DNA of 64,000 nt. Source: Diplolepis rosae (Eukaryota; Arthropoda; Insecta; Hymenoptera; Diplolepididae). Of the stretch, positions 33,133 to 43,640 are shown piece after piece; positions within the stretch are counted from its first letter, which is position 1, and each line of letters begins with the position of its first letter. The stretch is from NCBI GenBank assembly GCA_030998225.1, contig JAPYXD010000755.1:5071501-5135500 (forward strand), read 5' to 3'. The notes beneath the pieces were generated by a model that saw only the letters and a program-made list of their open reading frames with translations, had not been told where the DNA came from and made no database searches. A program made the position numbers and the translations under genes.

Positions 33133-33262
33133 TGTGATGTCTGTGTGTGTGTAAATGGATATAAATCCGTAGTTGTGTGCTGGTGTCAGTGTAAGAATCG
33201 TATGTCTGTATGTGTGCCTGAGTGCGTGTAAAGAAATGTGTGTATGTGTGTGTGTGTGTGTG
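33133..33262. repeat. (TG)n microsatellite
   Basis: Interrupted TG/GT dinucleotide runs inside the dispersed repeat; the equivalent position in copy B (42242-42330) also carries TG runs. Confidence 0.85.
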
Positions 33263-33599
33263 TAAGAGCGGGTGCGCGGACGCAGGCATACTTGGCTGAC
33301 GTTGGACCGGTCTTCAGTGGCGTAGTTTGTTTATTTCTGTAAAAGATACAAGTGCTCGGCAATGTCTGGTCACGGTATTAAGGGAGGGGCGCGCTTAGCG
33401 TTATCTGAGTTAGGTGCCCCAGCCTCGGAGCCGCGGGCATGGTGGCATCCAGGTGGCCGAGGGTACAGATATGTTAGTCGATCGGTAATTTGGTCTGGTG
33501 AGACGGTTGGGTCAAGATGCCCCGAAGAGAACCAGGCGAGGTGTCAACAAGATCGGCTAACGTCACACACCGCCCCCATGCCGGTAATTTAGTAATCCA

Positions 33600-33732
33600 G
33601 TGTTATTCGGTAACAGTAAGCATCGTTCGGTAACAGTCGGCATCGTTCGGTAACAATCGGTGTTGTTCGATGGCGTCTGGTATTATTTGGCAATGAACGG
33701 TGTTGTTCGGTGACAATTAGTAACTTTTTTCA
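33600..33732 (+). repeat. About 20-bp minisatellite (CGGTAACAGT type)
   Basis: Six or more degenerate head-to-tail units of about 20 bp, with core TCGGTAACAGT.GGCATCGT, end copy A of the dispersed repeat. Confidence 0.75.
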
Positions 33733-33839
33733 TCGTGTGGTATAGTTCACAGTTTTTTCTCTCTTGCGTTCTCTCTTTTGTCTTTTATTCTTCCATTCTG
33801 TTGTAATAATATATTGGATCTATAACTTAATTCGTGAGG

Positions 33840-34650
33840 TTATTTTTCAAAATATGATTCTGATGTGAACCGTATTCCAGTGAGGGTGTTCTGTATCGAC
33901 TGGAACAAATTGTATTCAGAAGGGGAAAGGTCTGGGCTATAAGGCGGGTGCGGTAAAACTTCCACTCCACTGTTTTCCAAATAGTTCTTAACCGGAATAG
34001 CAACATGGGGCCGAGCGTTGTCATGCTGGAAAATTATTGTCTCGCGTCTGGTCGCATATTCCGAGTGTTTTTCAGCTATTGCTCTCTTCAAACGGATTAA
34101 TTGTGTTCGGTAGCGTTCTCCATTGATGGTTTCACCCGGTTTTAGCAGCTCATAATACAGCACACCCTTCTGATCCCACCAAATACAGAGCATTACCTTC
34201 GCGCCATGGATATTCGGCTTTTCCGTTGATTTGGCTGGTTGGCCGGTTTTCACATATGATTTTTTGTGCTTGGGGTTGTCGTAATGGATCCATTTTTCAT
34301 CACCAGTAACAATCCGATGCAAAACTGACTTCTTTTTGTGCCGTTCCAGCAGCATTTCAGACATGCAAAACCGCCTTTCAACGTCTCTCGGCTTGAGTTC
34401 ATGTGGAACCCAATTTCCTTGCTTTTAAATGTATCCGGCTGCTTTTAAACGTTTTGAAATGGCTGCTTGCGTGACTCTCAAAGATTCTGCGAGCTCTTCT
34501 TGTGTTTGGCAACAATCTTCATCGAGTAATGCTTCCAGTTCTTCATCTTCAAACTTTTTTGGCTGCCCAGGACGTTCTTCGTCTTCCAAGCCAAAGTCAC
34601 CACTTTTAAATCGTGCAAACCACTTTTGGCATGTTCGGAATATTGGAACG
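33840..34650 (-). pseudogene. Mariner transposase, 5' and 3' truncated, third Asp is Glu
   Basis: On the minus strand from 34650, the helix-turn-helix regions are present (KWFARFKSGDFGLEDEERPG, then LDEDCCQTQEELAESLRVTQ), with one stop near 34425. A 174-codon open frame (34364-33840) follows with catalytic motifs VTGDEKWIHY (D1) and FQHDNARPHV (D2). The residue 35 positions after D2 is Glu (YSPDLSPSEYNLF), so the signature reads DD34E instead of DD34D. The final about 45 residues and both terminal repeats are missing. Apart from the stop, this is the best-preserved catalytic core in the window. Confidence 0.85.
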
Positions 34651-34669
34651 ATAGAATAATAATCAAGTT

Positions 34670-35170
34670 ACGCTATCTCATAGCAAACCGCACGACTTAA
34701 ATTATAGATACAATAGTTGCGAGTTTGCTATCATTCATTCGCTTTTCTGTTCTATTCTTTCTCTGCTCATCCTAATTTTTACATCATCGCTCTCCTTTTG
34801 AACTTATTCCTTGCGTTTCTCTCATTTTCTTATTTCATACATTTATAGTCCCTAGGGATCAAGTGCTTGTGCACTCTCGTTGACAATTAATCTAAATACC
34901 GAAGTTTTAATGCAACTGGAAAACAAAATGACGAAGTATTCTTACTTTTAAAAGTTTCATTCAAAACTTCAAAAGTTTCTTTGGAATGTATTTAAATAAC
35001 TCGAATTAGGTTAATTCAGAAATTACTCTACGTCTCAAGACCAGCTTGCATGACCAGAAATGCTGAGTTGTATTGGTTATTGGAATGCACTCAGGTTATA
35101 AGCGCTAAAAAGTGTGCATTCAAATCACTCCTAAAAATCAATTGATACTGCATGAATAAGATGTTGTGCA
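34670..35170. other. No supported gene
   Basis: AT-rich spacer between the truncated mariner and the long-TIR transposon; no repeats or frames of note. Confidence 0.4.
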
Positions 35171-35176
35171 TTAATC

Positions 35177-35594
35177 AAATTATTGTCCTAGTGAACCTCT
35201 TTTAATTACCCTAAGAGAACATCTCTAGTACGACGGGTTGTCAGTATACAGGGGCTCGAATTTTCAACCTTTTACCGCGTACGCTGATACTCAATTGACC
35301 ATAACTTCTACAAGAGTTATCCAAATTAATTTTTTATGGAGGTCTTGGAAACGTTTTTTCATCAGCTTTACGCGGAAAGCAATGGTTTTAGATTTAAAAA
35401 ATTATTTGAACTTCATTTTTTAATTTTAAACATATTTTTGAGTTTTTCTCCAAGTGCGGCCGCTAATTTTTTTTCCAAAATTATATTTAAAAAGAAGCTT
35501 GATTTTTTCCCTTTCAAGTGAGCCATGGTCGAAAGTGGGGCCGAAAAAATTGGTGGAGATATATAACACTCCTTGCGCGCGGCTTCTGCCTCGC
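35177..35594 (+). repeat. Left terminal inverted repeat of the 35-kb transposon
   Basis: It pairs with 38701-39121. Shared landmarks in order are CTAGTGAACCTCTTT, TGTCAGTATACAGGGGCTCG, a NotI site (GCGGCCGC) and GCCATGGTCGAAAGTGGGGC. Differences are scattered single bases. The inner boundary is where GCGCGCGG gives way to unrelated sequence. Confidence 0.9.
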
Positions 35595-35691
35595 GAGCGC
35601 CCATGCTTCAGACTCAGAATGTACGGTTTCTAGTCGACTACAAATAATCGACTACAAACTTTATTTTGTAAGCAAATAATTATTATTGCGT

Positions 35692-35948
35692 CCAAACGGG
35701 CGGAAAAAGTCGCATTGCATGCTTGTGCGTAGAGCGGCATGCAGTCAATTGTGCCTTGGCGTCAAAATCGAGCGAAATGTTCATACCGCCCGCTTCAAAG
35801 GGCGATAATGTTCATACCGCCCGCTTCAACGGAAAAAATGTTCATACCGCCCGCTCCAACGGGCAAAATGTTCATACCGCACAAAACTTGACTGCCCGCG
35901 GCTAACTACGCACTCGCACGCAACGCGACTTTTTCCAACAATTTGGAC
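35692..35948. mobile_element. Small inverted-repeat element with internal tandem repeats
   Basis: Arms of about 55 bp (about 35692-35746 and 35893-35948, sharing GTCCAAA and GGAAAAAGTCGC.TTGC.TGC) enclose four 30-bp tandem units. It lies inside the long-TIR transposon between its left arm and gene. It could be a nested MITE or a structural part of the host element. Confidence 0.6.
35776..35884 (+). repeat. 30-bp tandem repeat (AATGTTCATACCGCCCGC)
   Basis: Four units start near 35776, 35807, 35837 and 35867, each AATGTTCATACCGC followed by a small GC hairpin (CCGCTTCAACGG). TACCGCCC recurs at about 36002-36010. Confidence 0.85.
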
Positions 35949-36526
35949 ACAAAACGTCGTGTGCACCTCGAGCGACATGGTAGCGATGTGACTTGTGTGA
36001 ATACCGCCCTCGCTACGCTCGGGCGGGTACACTTCGCACTCGTCACAATCGCCACCATGCCGCCCTTGGTACACAATCTACTATTGTTGTAAATTATTTC
36101 ACGGATAATAATTTTTATTATTTATTGACAGGTAAAATCCACTTTTATGTCGATACTTCATTTTTAAGACTTTAGAGGGAATTTGAAAAACCCACCGGAA
36201 AAATTAGTACACATATTTGACCACTAGATGGATGTCTTTCATACCTTTCTCGCAACAAAATTCATTGTCAGTCATTATAATTGCCAATCATTTTTCGATC
36301 AGAAATTGCTTTTATGCGATTTAGCTTCGGCTTATTTCGACGCCATAATACTGCGGGTTTGTACTTTCCCGTATATTATTTATTCTCATTTACTTTTCTC
36401 ATTATTCAAAATAGACATAGTATTACTTGAATACAATATTTCGAACACTTACCCACCTTCCGTGGTTGGACTCGCATTGTTATTCAGTGCCTCAACTTAA
36501 CTTTTTCTTCTGCTTAATTTTCAATC

Positions 36527-38506
36527 ATGCCAAGAAGAACCAGCTTGGGTCGTCGTTGTTACAATCCTTTTTCAAAGGAAAATCACAAGCGTGATCCGTG
36601 CAGTTTAAGAACAATTTCTGCAAATCTTCAAAAAAAGTATCCCAGTATACCCATCGATGCGAAACTCTGTGTAATTTCCAGAAAATAAATTTCTCAACTT
36701 GCATTGCTATCCGCTTTGTATTCTCATACTGATCCAACAATTGAAGATGCTTCAGTGATCAACGATAATTCACCTCTTATTCTCGAGAATGATATTTTAA
36801 TGGAAGACGACAATATCTTTGCCGAGCCTTCGACATCCAAGTTTGAAAAATCTAAAACTGATTGTTCTGATGAAAATCATTACGCTGGAATGGAGGTTCT
36901 TGAACAAATAAAAGGAAAATTTCAAAAATCTGCAAGTAATTCAGAAAAAGTGTTACTTTTAACTCTTGCTCCGAAATCTTAGGGTCGCAGAAGATTGGCT
37001 AAAGAATTTGGTGCTTCTGAACGCCAAACTAGAAAGGCTAAGAAATTAGTAGCTGAGAATGGTATTTTAACTTCTCCTAATTTAAAAAAAGGTAAAACTT
37101 TAGATTCCGAGATTGAAAATTTGGTCAAAAAATTTTACCTTGATAATGAGAATAATCGTATGATGCCTGGCATGAAAGATTTCGTTTCCGTAAAAAAAGG
37201 TGATGGCTCCCGTGAGCACGTTCTAAAAAGTTAATTCTGTGCAATCTTTCTGAATTATATGCAAATTTTAAGGCTCAGCATCCTACAGTTAAAATTTGCT
37301 TATCAAAATTCTCTCAGCTTAGACCTCGAAATTGCATACTCGCTGGAGCCAGTGGTACGCATACTGTTTGTGTTTGTGTCCATCATGAAAACGTTAATCT
37401 AATGCTAGATGCTGTAGATTTAAAAGAACCAACCTGCGAAAATTTTTCCCCCATTAAGACTTATCATGATGCTATGAACAGGATTATGTGTAGCGTTCCG
37501 ACTTCAGAATGCTACTTGAATGAATGCACAGCGTGTCCTAGTACAAGCGCACTTAAGGACTTTATAACATCAGTTCTCGCAGACCAGTGTATTAACAGAG
37601 TAGAATTCCAGACTAGGCAACAAAATGACAGAAGTACGTTACGCACGGAAATAACAGACACAGAAGATTTTGCTGAACATATTTGCGAACGCTTGCTTAA
37701 ACTTAAACCTCACTCTTTTACAGCCAAACAACAGTCGTATTTCTTCAAAAACCTTAAGGACAAACTGAAAGAGAATTTCTTATCCTTTGTGATTTCGCTG
37801 AAAACTATGCCTTTGTAGTCCAGAATGCAGCTCAGTCATTTCATGGGAACAATGATCAAGCTACCATTTTTACAGTGGTAATTTATTATAAAGAGGACAA
37901 CATTCTAAAGCACCCCAGTCTTGCTATGTTCTCAGACTATTTGACTCATGACATAATTGCTGTGTACGAATTCCAAAAAATTATTACACACTATTTGAAA
38001 GAGAATTTTCAACCCACAAAAATGATTTACTTTACAGATGGAGCCGCCCAGCACTTTAAAAGTAAATATAACTTCATCAATTAGTCCACCATGAAATGGA
38101 TTTTGGTATTCCAGCCGAGTGGCATTTTTATGCAATGGTGCACGGAAAAGGCCCTTGTGATGGTATTGGGGGAAATGTAAAAGGACTCGCAACGCGTGCT
38201 AGCCTACAAGCGTCATCTAAAGATCCGATTTTGACTGCTGATGCCTTGTATCAATGGGCAAAGAAAAATTTAGTTGAAACTTTAGTATTCTTTAGCCCCA
38301 AAGAAAATCACGCCATCACAGCTCAAGAACTTAAGAGTAGATTTGCATCAGCAAACACAGTGCCTGGTACACAAAAATATCACTCTTTCGTTCCCTCTGC
38401 TGAATTAACTCTCATGTTGAGAAAATATTCGTCATCATTAGAATGTGATGTTTTCCTGAAAAAAACTGTGTTGCAAAGAAGAAAGAGAAGTACACATACA
38501 CTGTAA
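36527..38506 (+). pseudogene. Transposase-like gene of an uncharacterised family
   Basis: From the start MPRRTSLGRRCYNPFSKENH the frames run through an acidic linker, then a helix-turn-helix-like block (GRRRLAKEFGASERQTRKAK, 36982-37050). Next come a MMPGMKDFVSVKKGDGSREH motif, a cysteine/histidine cluster (CILAGASGTHTVCVCVHHEN, then CYLNECTACPS) and a likely RNase H-like core. The core has candidate acidic residues in DFAENY (about 37800), YFTDGAAQHFK (about 38030-38060) and AMVHGKGPCDGIGG (about 38130-38175). The end is VPGTQKYHSFVPS. Stops near 36690, 36980 and 37233 and frameshifts near 37800 and 38080 inactivate it. I recognise the family from many arthropod and cnidarian genomes, where it is left uncharacterised. 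Assignment of catalytic residues is inference. Confidence 0.7.
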
Positions 38507-38700
38507 TAAGAAAATTATTTGACTTAATTTTCCATGTGAGAGGCGAGGGGATTCACACTAAAAAATCACCTCGAATTACAAATTTATTTTTATTTTTAAT
38601 TTCGTACCAGCCAAAAATAAAAGTTTTACGAACAAATTGTACAAAGCACAATTAAATAAGTTCCCAATGGACGGTAGTTGTGATTGTGGCACCTAGCTGC

Positions 38701-39121
38701 ACTGCGACGCATGAACCGCGCGCAAGAAGTGTTATATATCTCCACCAATTTCTTCGGCCCCACTTTCGACCATGGCTCACTTGAAAGGGAAAAAATCAAG
38801 CTTCTTTTTAAATATAATTTTGGAAAAAAAATTAGCGGCCGCACTTGGAGAAAAACTCAAAAATATGTTTAAAATTAAAAAATGAAGTTCAAATAATTTT
38901 TTAAATCTAAAACCATTGCTTTCCGCGTAAAGCTGATGAAAAAACGTTTCCAAGACCTCCATAAAAAATTAATTTGGATAACTCTTGTAGAAGTTATGGT
39001 CAATTGAGTATCAGCGTGCGCGGTTAGAGGTTGAAAATTCGAGCCCCTGTATACTGACAACCCACCGTACTAGAGATGTTCTCTTAGGGTAATTTAAAGA
39101 GGTTCACTAGCACAATAATTT
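38701..39121 (-). repeat. Right terminal inverted repeat of the 35-kb transposon
   Basis: Reverse complement of 35177-35594. The inner edge begins GCATGAACCGCGCGCAAG and the outer edge ends CTAGCACAATAATTT. Confidence 0.9.
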
Positions 39122-39124
39122 CGC

Positions 39125-39770
39125 GGACTTTCAAGGAAATCGGAGACAAAAAGTTTTTAGCCGGGTACACTTGACGAATTTTGACCCATATGTGTTTATA
39201 CAGATATATCAATAATAACTAGACAACCTGAATTCAAGTGAGAATTATTGAATTCGTCAATGAAATTCCCATTTTACCTGAATCTTTCGTTACTTTTAAG
39301 GTATAAAAGCTATAGTGAATTTAGTGAAAAAAGAATGTTTTCATATCTAAAACTTTTATGACAGATCCTGTTTTAGTCTAACAGTGTATATACTGTATTT
39401 AAAATTTTTACATAATCTAGTTATTTAGATTCTGCGAGTTTAATAAATTTTTGTATTATAACTTTTCCTAATTCATTTATAATTACTTCATTCATTCTCA
39501 CTTAAGTTTATTAAATTAAATTAATTTCAAGAAAATTTAAACACCAAAATCTTGATAAGTGTATTACATAAAATTTAAAAAATCTACACAGGATTTAGAT
39601 TTGACATAAATTTCTTAGGCACAATAATAATTTGGATTCGAAAGCGTATCGTCCTATATATAGGTTTTCGTTATCAGGTTTATATTTGTGAAGTTGTATA
39701 TTTAAGTGTATTTGTGATAGAAAATATGATTGGTTGCGACTAAATGGAATTTTGTTATTATAATTAGAAA
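39125..39770. other. No supported gene
   Basis: AT-rich; no coding frame or repeat recognised apart from scattered TATA-like runs. Confidence 0.4.
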
Positions 39771-39774
39771 AATA

Positions 39775-39895
39775 GTCAAGGAGATAAAGACGACGTAGAT
39801 AAATTACTTTTGGTAGTAAAAATGGAAAAAAAGTTCAAATTTAGTAAAATGTATCGACAATTTTTTTCATTATCAAAATCAAAAGTTATAGTCCA
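39775..39895 (+). repeat. Diverged piece of the foldback element
   Basis: About 110 bp aligns with the centre of the 32.6-kb foldback: GATAAATTACTTTTGG, ATGGAAAAAAAGTTCAA and TTCATTATCAAAATCAAAAG correspond to GATAGACTACTTTTGG, ATGAAAAAAAGTTCAA and TTTATTATCAAAACCAAAAG. Outer arms are missing, so this is an old fragment. Confidence 0.65.
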
Positions 39896-40194
39896 GGGAA
39901 ATTGCCTTTTTTGGAAAAAAAATGCTACACCTACCAAAAAAATTAGGAACATTGATCGAGGATTGTCGGGAACGATTGCTTTGGAGGCAAAAAGTTTTCG
40001 AACAGAAGTTGTAGAGCGGAAAATTTCCCTTAAACTATGGTACACGCGAAAGCCAATATGAACTTTTCTAACGATTACAAATTTTATTATTGATGTATTA
40101 TATTCTTTTCATGTCTAATAATATCGACAGATATTAGATATAACACAGATAAACATAGATATATTACTTTATATACACCTTGTCTGAATTCTTA

Positions 40195-40260
40195 TCCTTC
40201 TATCTATTTATCTATCTATCTACGTATATCTGTATATATCTATGTACACATGCATCTGTG
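40195..40260. repeat. (TATC)n microsatellite
   Basis: Runs of TCTA/TATC with interruptions, followed by TGTATATATCTATG. Confidence 0.7.
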
Positions 40261-40303
40261 CATGAAGATAATAAAGGTAATATAACTTAACATGAATAAG
40301 ATA

Positions 40304-40842
40304 CGAGGTGTGTCCGAAAAGTATCCGACCTGCGTTTCCATCTCCACATTGTGTTATTCTTCGTCATCCGGACCGTGGCATCCTTCTAAGAAGTCCCCAT
40401 TTGATTGAACCATACGCTCCCAGCGGTGCTTCTACATCTGAAAGCAGCCCTCGAACGCAGATTTGGGAATGGCCTTCAGCTCGTGCCATTTTAAACCGCC
40501 TGTACCACTCCTTTATACGTGTTATGTCTATACTTTCGACCACAGAGGCCTTCTGTATCATTTCAATCGTCTCCGTACAACTCTTGCCGAAATTCAAGCA
40601 AAACTTGATGCAAATTCGTTGATCCGTTCTTTCTGTTATTTCAACTGTAAACAAATGCGAAGAACGGAAAAAACGCGTTGGACAAAAACACACGCTGCGC
40701 GCGACCCAAGGCGTCCGGCCGGTAACTACAGCGTTAAGGGAGTTCGTGAGGGACTACCGTTTACGCTCATACCCCGCAGAGGCCAACAGCGCTCTGGCGC
40801 GAAGATATAAACGCAGGTCTGATACTTTTCGGACACACCTCG
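40304..40842 (-). mobile_element. Mariner deletion derivative with TA duplication
   Basis: The 539-bp element has inverted ends CGAGGTGTGTCCGAAAAGTA and matching right end, flanked by TA (40302-40303 and 40843-40844). The minus strand carries the N-terminal domain (ERTDQRICIKFCLNFGKSCT, then IKEWYRRFKMARAEG) and then jumps to the last residues and a 3' region (GGACTTCTTAGAAGGATGCC). This 3' sequence matches the tail of the 8.34-kb fragment, so both share a family. All catalytic residues are deleted; it could move only with help in trans. Confidence 0.85.
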
Positions 40843-40849
40843 TACTTCA

Positions 40850-41315
40850 ATTACATGTATCAAAAATAAATTTTACACGGAGAAAAATAGTTGAGGTTAT
40901 TTTACTCGACTCTGTCGATTAAACTTGGGGCATAAGAACATTTAAACATTTATTAAATCTTAGTCGGGTAAAATGAATTTGATAAATACCTAATTCACCC
41001 AAAGTCAATAACAATAGGCGTTAGATAGGAAACAGTAAGCAGTTGAGTCAAATGTCATCGACGACAGGGCATCAACATTCCTCAGTGGATTGACATGAAA
41101 TTTATTAGTATATCATCGACGCTTGAGGAGTTTCAAAATGCAGCTAAGCAAAATGAGCATCGGGCGTATTATTATCTTAAATCTGAAAAAATTCTTACCT
41201 CGTGTCTGCCATCAGTCATCCGATACATACATACATACATACATACGTACATAAACAGCATTCAAATACATTCAGAACATTCGGTCGTAGCCAACCATAT
41301 TTTTAATCACAAATA
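40850..41315. other. Spacer with a MITE-like end and (CATA)n microsatellite
   Basis: CGGAGAAAAATAGTTGAGGT near 40877 resembles ends of small insect MITEs, but no partner was identified. A (CATA)n run lies at 41222-41248. No gene. Confidence 0.4.
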
Positions 41316-41317
41316 AA

Positions 41318-42032
41318 TGTTACGTCACAAGTACGTAAATACTTACTTTGATCGAAGATTCCTCGATTCAAGTTAGGATCGAGTGATCCTCACTTAGGGA
41401 TGAGGATAAGTCAATGAAAAGACACAATGATTATTAAATAATACAAATTAAATTTATTAAAATAATTATAATTTGGAATTTATAAAAATGTTGATACAAT
41501 TGGTTTATAATTGGAGGCACAGGCTGGTTGGTTGGAAACAGACAGAAGATAGAGAGCGAAGTACAGTACCTGTTGTTGACTTAGTCGAATGGTTTCTTTT
41601 TCATTAATCCGCACAGGTGTGAGCAAGACAGCAATATAATCCAATTGGTGTGAGGAAGACAGTAATATTATTCAATTGGTGTGAGGAAGACAGCAATATT
41701 ATCCTCTTGGTGTGAGGAAGACAATAGTATTATCTCACTTAAACACTGACTGTAAAATCCTTTCAAGGATTTAAGAACGGACCACGCTAAATTTATGACT
41801 CGGATCTTCACACTGGTAAACTGCACGGTTCAATTATAACAAGACTAGTTTTCTCCTTGGCGGCGTTTTCTTTTTATATTATATTTTTTGGAGACGTCAC
41901 GCATTGCGCAGTCTCCCGCTGTGTGTATCTTTTCAATAGGTGGTTTTCTCTCTCTTTTAGTAATTTCCCCAGATTTTTCTCTGGACTTAGCCTGTGCCTA
42001 TAGTACATTCTAATACGTCGCGGGACGTGACA
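41318..42032 (+). mobile_element. Putative solo LTR
   Basis: The block begins TGTTACGTC and ends GACGTGACA, an imperfect terminal inversion with TG...CA ends. It contains three and a half 34-bp tandem repeats, an AT-rich TATA-like stretch (TTTTTATATTATATTTTTTG at about 41870) and a CpG-containing 3' part. No target duplication was seen, so the boundaries are tentative. Confidence 0.4.
41618..41742 (+). repeat. 34-bp tandem repeat
   Basis: About 3.5 units with core TTGGTGTGAGGAAGACAGCA followed by ATATTATCCAA; the first unit is diverged (GTGTGAGCAAGACAGC). Confidence 0.85.
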
Positions 42033-42065
42033 TACACTTAAACATATAAACCTTTGTAATATCCC

Positions 42066-43640
42066 TACTTTCCCCCTGGTTGCCAGACGCTTCAGTCAGC
42101 CAGAGTTCGGTAGGCGCGGGGGAGTAGGTGATGAAATAGTCGTTGAACTGTCGTATACATTGAAAGATGAGTTTTATTACAAAAGATATAACGAAATTAC
42201 ATATAAATAATAATACATTCAATCTAGGTTACGTGGGAAGTGGTGTGTGTGTGTGTGAATGTGTCAATAAATATAAACTAAAAGAGCTTGGTGTGGACCC
42301 CTGTCAGTGTAAGTGAGTTTACGTGTGTGTGTGTCTATAAATGCGCGTGAGTGCTCGAATGCCGGAATGCGTGTGAGTGCGTGACTGCAGGAATGCGTGA
42401 GAGTGGAAGCATGAGTGCGTGAATGCAGGAGTACGTCAGAATGGAATCGTGAAAGTATAGGTATAGGCACTGGCCTATTGGTTCGTTTTATCATTCTGAA
42501 ATAATATATAAAGAGACAATGGTTATCGTCGTTACTTTGCACGGCGATGTACAATTTGTACGGAGCACGGTCTTCCGGGTAACGCTCGTAATCACCTCTG
42601 TCCCCTCTCCTTGCGGTTCGTATGATCCGTTTAGTCGGGGTCAAGGCGGTATCGTCATAGGGGAGGTCGCTCTCAGCGACATCTGAGCCCGCGCCCTGCC
42701 CTCGTGTCTCCGGCCATGGCGTTATGCAGGGGGCTGGGCTTTCGGGTGTGTCGGTCGGTCGGTTGTTAAAAGGAGGGGGAGGTGGTGGTGTCGCGCGATT
42801 GGTGGAGCCCGGTATTGGCTTCGTCTGTTTATTCGCGAGGTTTCGGAGCGCGTTCGGTCGAGTTTGGCAGTGTTAGAGTCAGTACGGTTCAAGTGCGGGT
42901 AAAACACGCGTCAAGTGTGGGTCCAGCCAGGGTAGAGTACGGGTCACATACGCGTTAAGTGTGGGTCAAGTATGGGTCAAGTTCGTGTCAAGTACGTTGT
43001 TAGGGTCACAGGGGTCCAAAGCCCACTAAGCGTCCCAGACGAGGCTCGATCAGGGGCACCTGAAGATGAGCCCCGGGCTGCGCAGAGCGCCCATTGACTG
43101 GCATTCTACGTGGGAGTCGCATAGCAGGTCGAATACCCCCGGTTAGTGTGTTGACGTCCTCGCCCAGGGATGTCGGTGCCAGGGTCAGCCAGGGGAACCC
43201 GAAGCTGAGTCCCACCCGTGTCGAAGGCCGACCACGGGAGCACCCATTCGTCGGCGTTCAACGTGGCATCTTCTGGTGATTAGTCCGGTCGGAATGTGCC
43301 ACATCCTGGTGAAGCCTGAGCAACACTTTGTCGGGGGCATCTAGAGCTAGGCGTGGGCTCACACCGAGAGCTGGCCATTGGAGCTCCCACTCGCCAGCGC
43401 TCGGTCCGGCTTCACCAGGTATGGAAGTCGGTATGTACTAAAGATGTCCTCCTGTGGGAGTACCCATCAGGAGAGGCATCTCCTTGCCGTCCGTCCAGTG
43501 CGACGCTCCTGTGTCCTGGCTCGCCGACCCGGGTGAACTGCCCTGTGTCGGTTCTCCGGCCTTCCCTTTATACCTATCCGCGCGTGGTGAGGGAAGGCGG
43601 ATGATAGTGGAGGACGCTACTGCGCGCGCTGGTCGGTATG
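42066..43640 (+). repeat. GC-rich dispersed repeat, copy B, with long minisatellite
   Basis: The start block GGTTGCCAGACGCTTCAGTC matches copy A. It is followed by an AT spacer, TG microsatellite (42242-42330), GTGAATGC-type repeats to about 42440, the GC block (GTCGCTCTCAGCGACATCTGAG) and 11-bp CAAGTGTGGGT repeats (about 42890-42995). From 43010 to 43640 come several diverged units of about 130-150 bp containing GGAGCACCCAT..GGCGTTCAACGTGG. These same long units end copy C at 62.5 kb. Frames here are GC-rich chance frames without domains. Confidence 0.65.

Larger units (their letters stand above)
32977..33740 (+). repeat. GC-rich dispersed repeat, copy A
   Basis: The order of modules is shared with copy B at 42.07 kb. 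A start block GGTTGCGAGACGCTTCAGCC...AGGGTTCGGCAGG is followed by an AT-rich spacer, a (TG)n microsatellite (33133-33262), a GC block (GCGCTTAGCGTTATCTGAG, also in copies B and C) and a terminal minisatellite. No coding region is supported. It could be an LTR or the 3' end of an unknown retroelement. Confidence 0.65.
35177..39121 (+). mobile_element. DNA transposon with 420-bp terminal inverted repeats, family unassigned
   Basis: The outermost matching bases are AAATTATTGT at 35177-35186 and ACAATAATTT at 39112-39121. From there the two ends are inverted copies for about 420 bp, with identity so high that the same 61-codon frame (MEVLETFFHQLYAESNGF...) is readable from each arm. Between the arms is one broken gene of a repetitive protein family (36527-38506). 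A second, diverged element with the same gene and long arms lies at 53060-57858. The single-gene, long-arm layout is that of a class II transposon. No target duplication was found at the apparent ends. Confidence 0.8.

Noticed and set aside
35336..35521. 61-codon frame identical on both strands at 35.3 and 38.8 kb, as a possible small conserved protein
   Set aside because: It is repeated because it lies in both transposon arms; the sequence is Phe/Lys-rich with no domain, and identity reflects the DNA repeat.
35776..35884. CRISPR-like array (30-bp repeats)
   Set aside because: The repeats are head-to-tail without unique spacers, lie in a eukaryotic transposon, and no cas genes exist.
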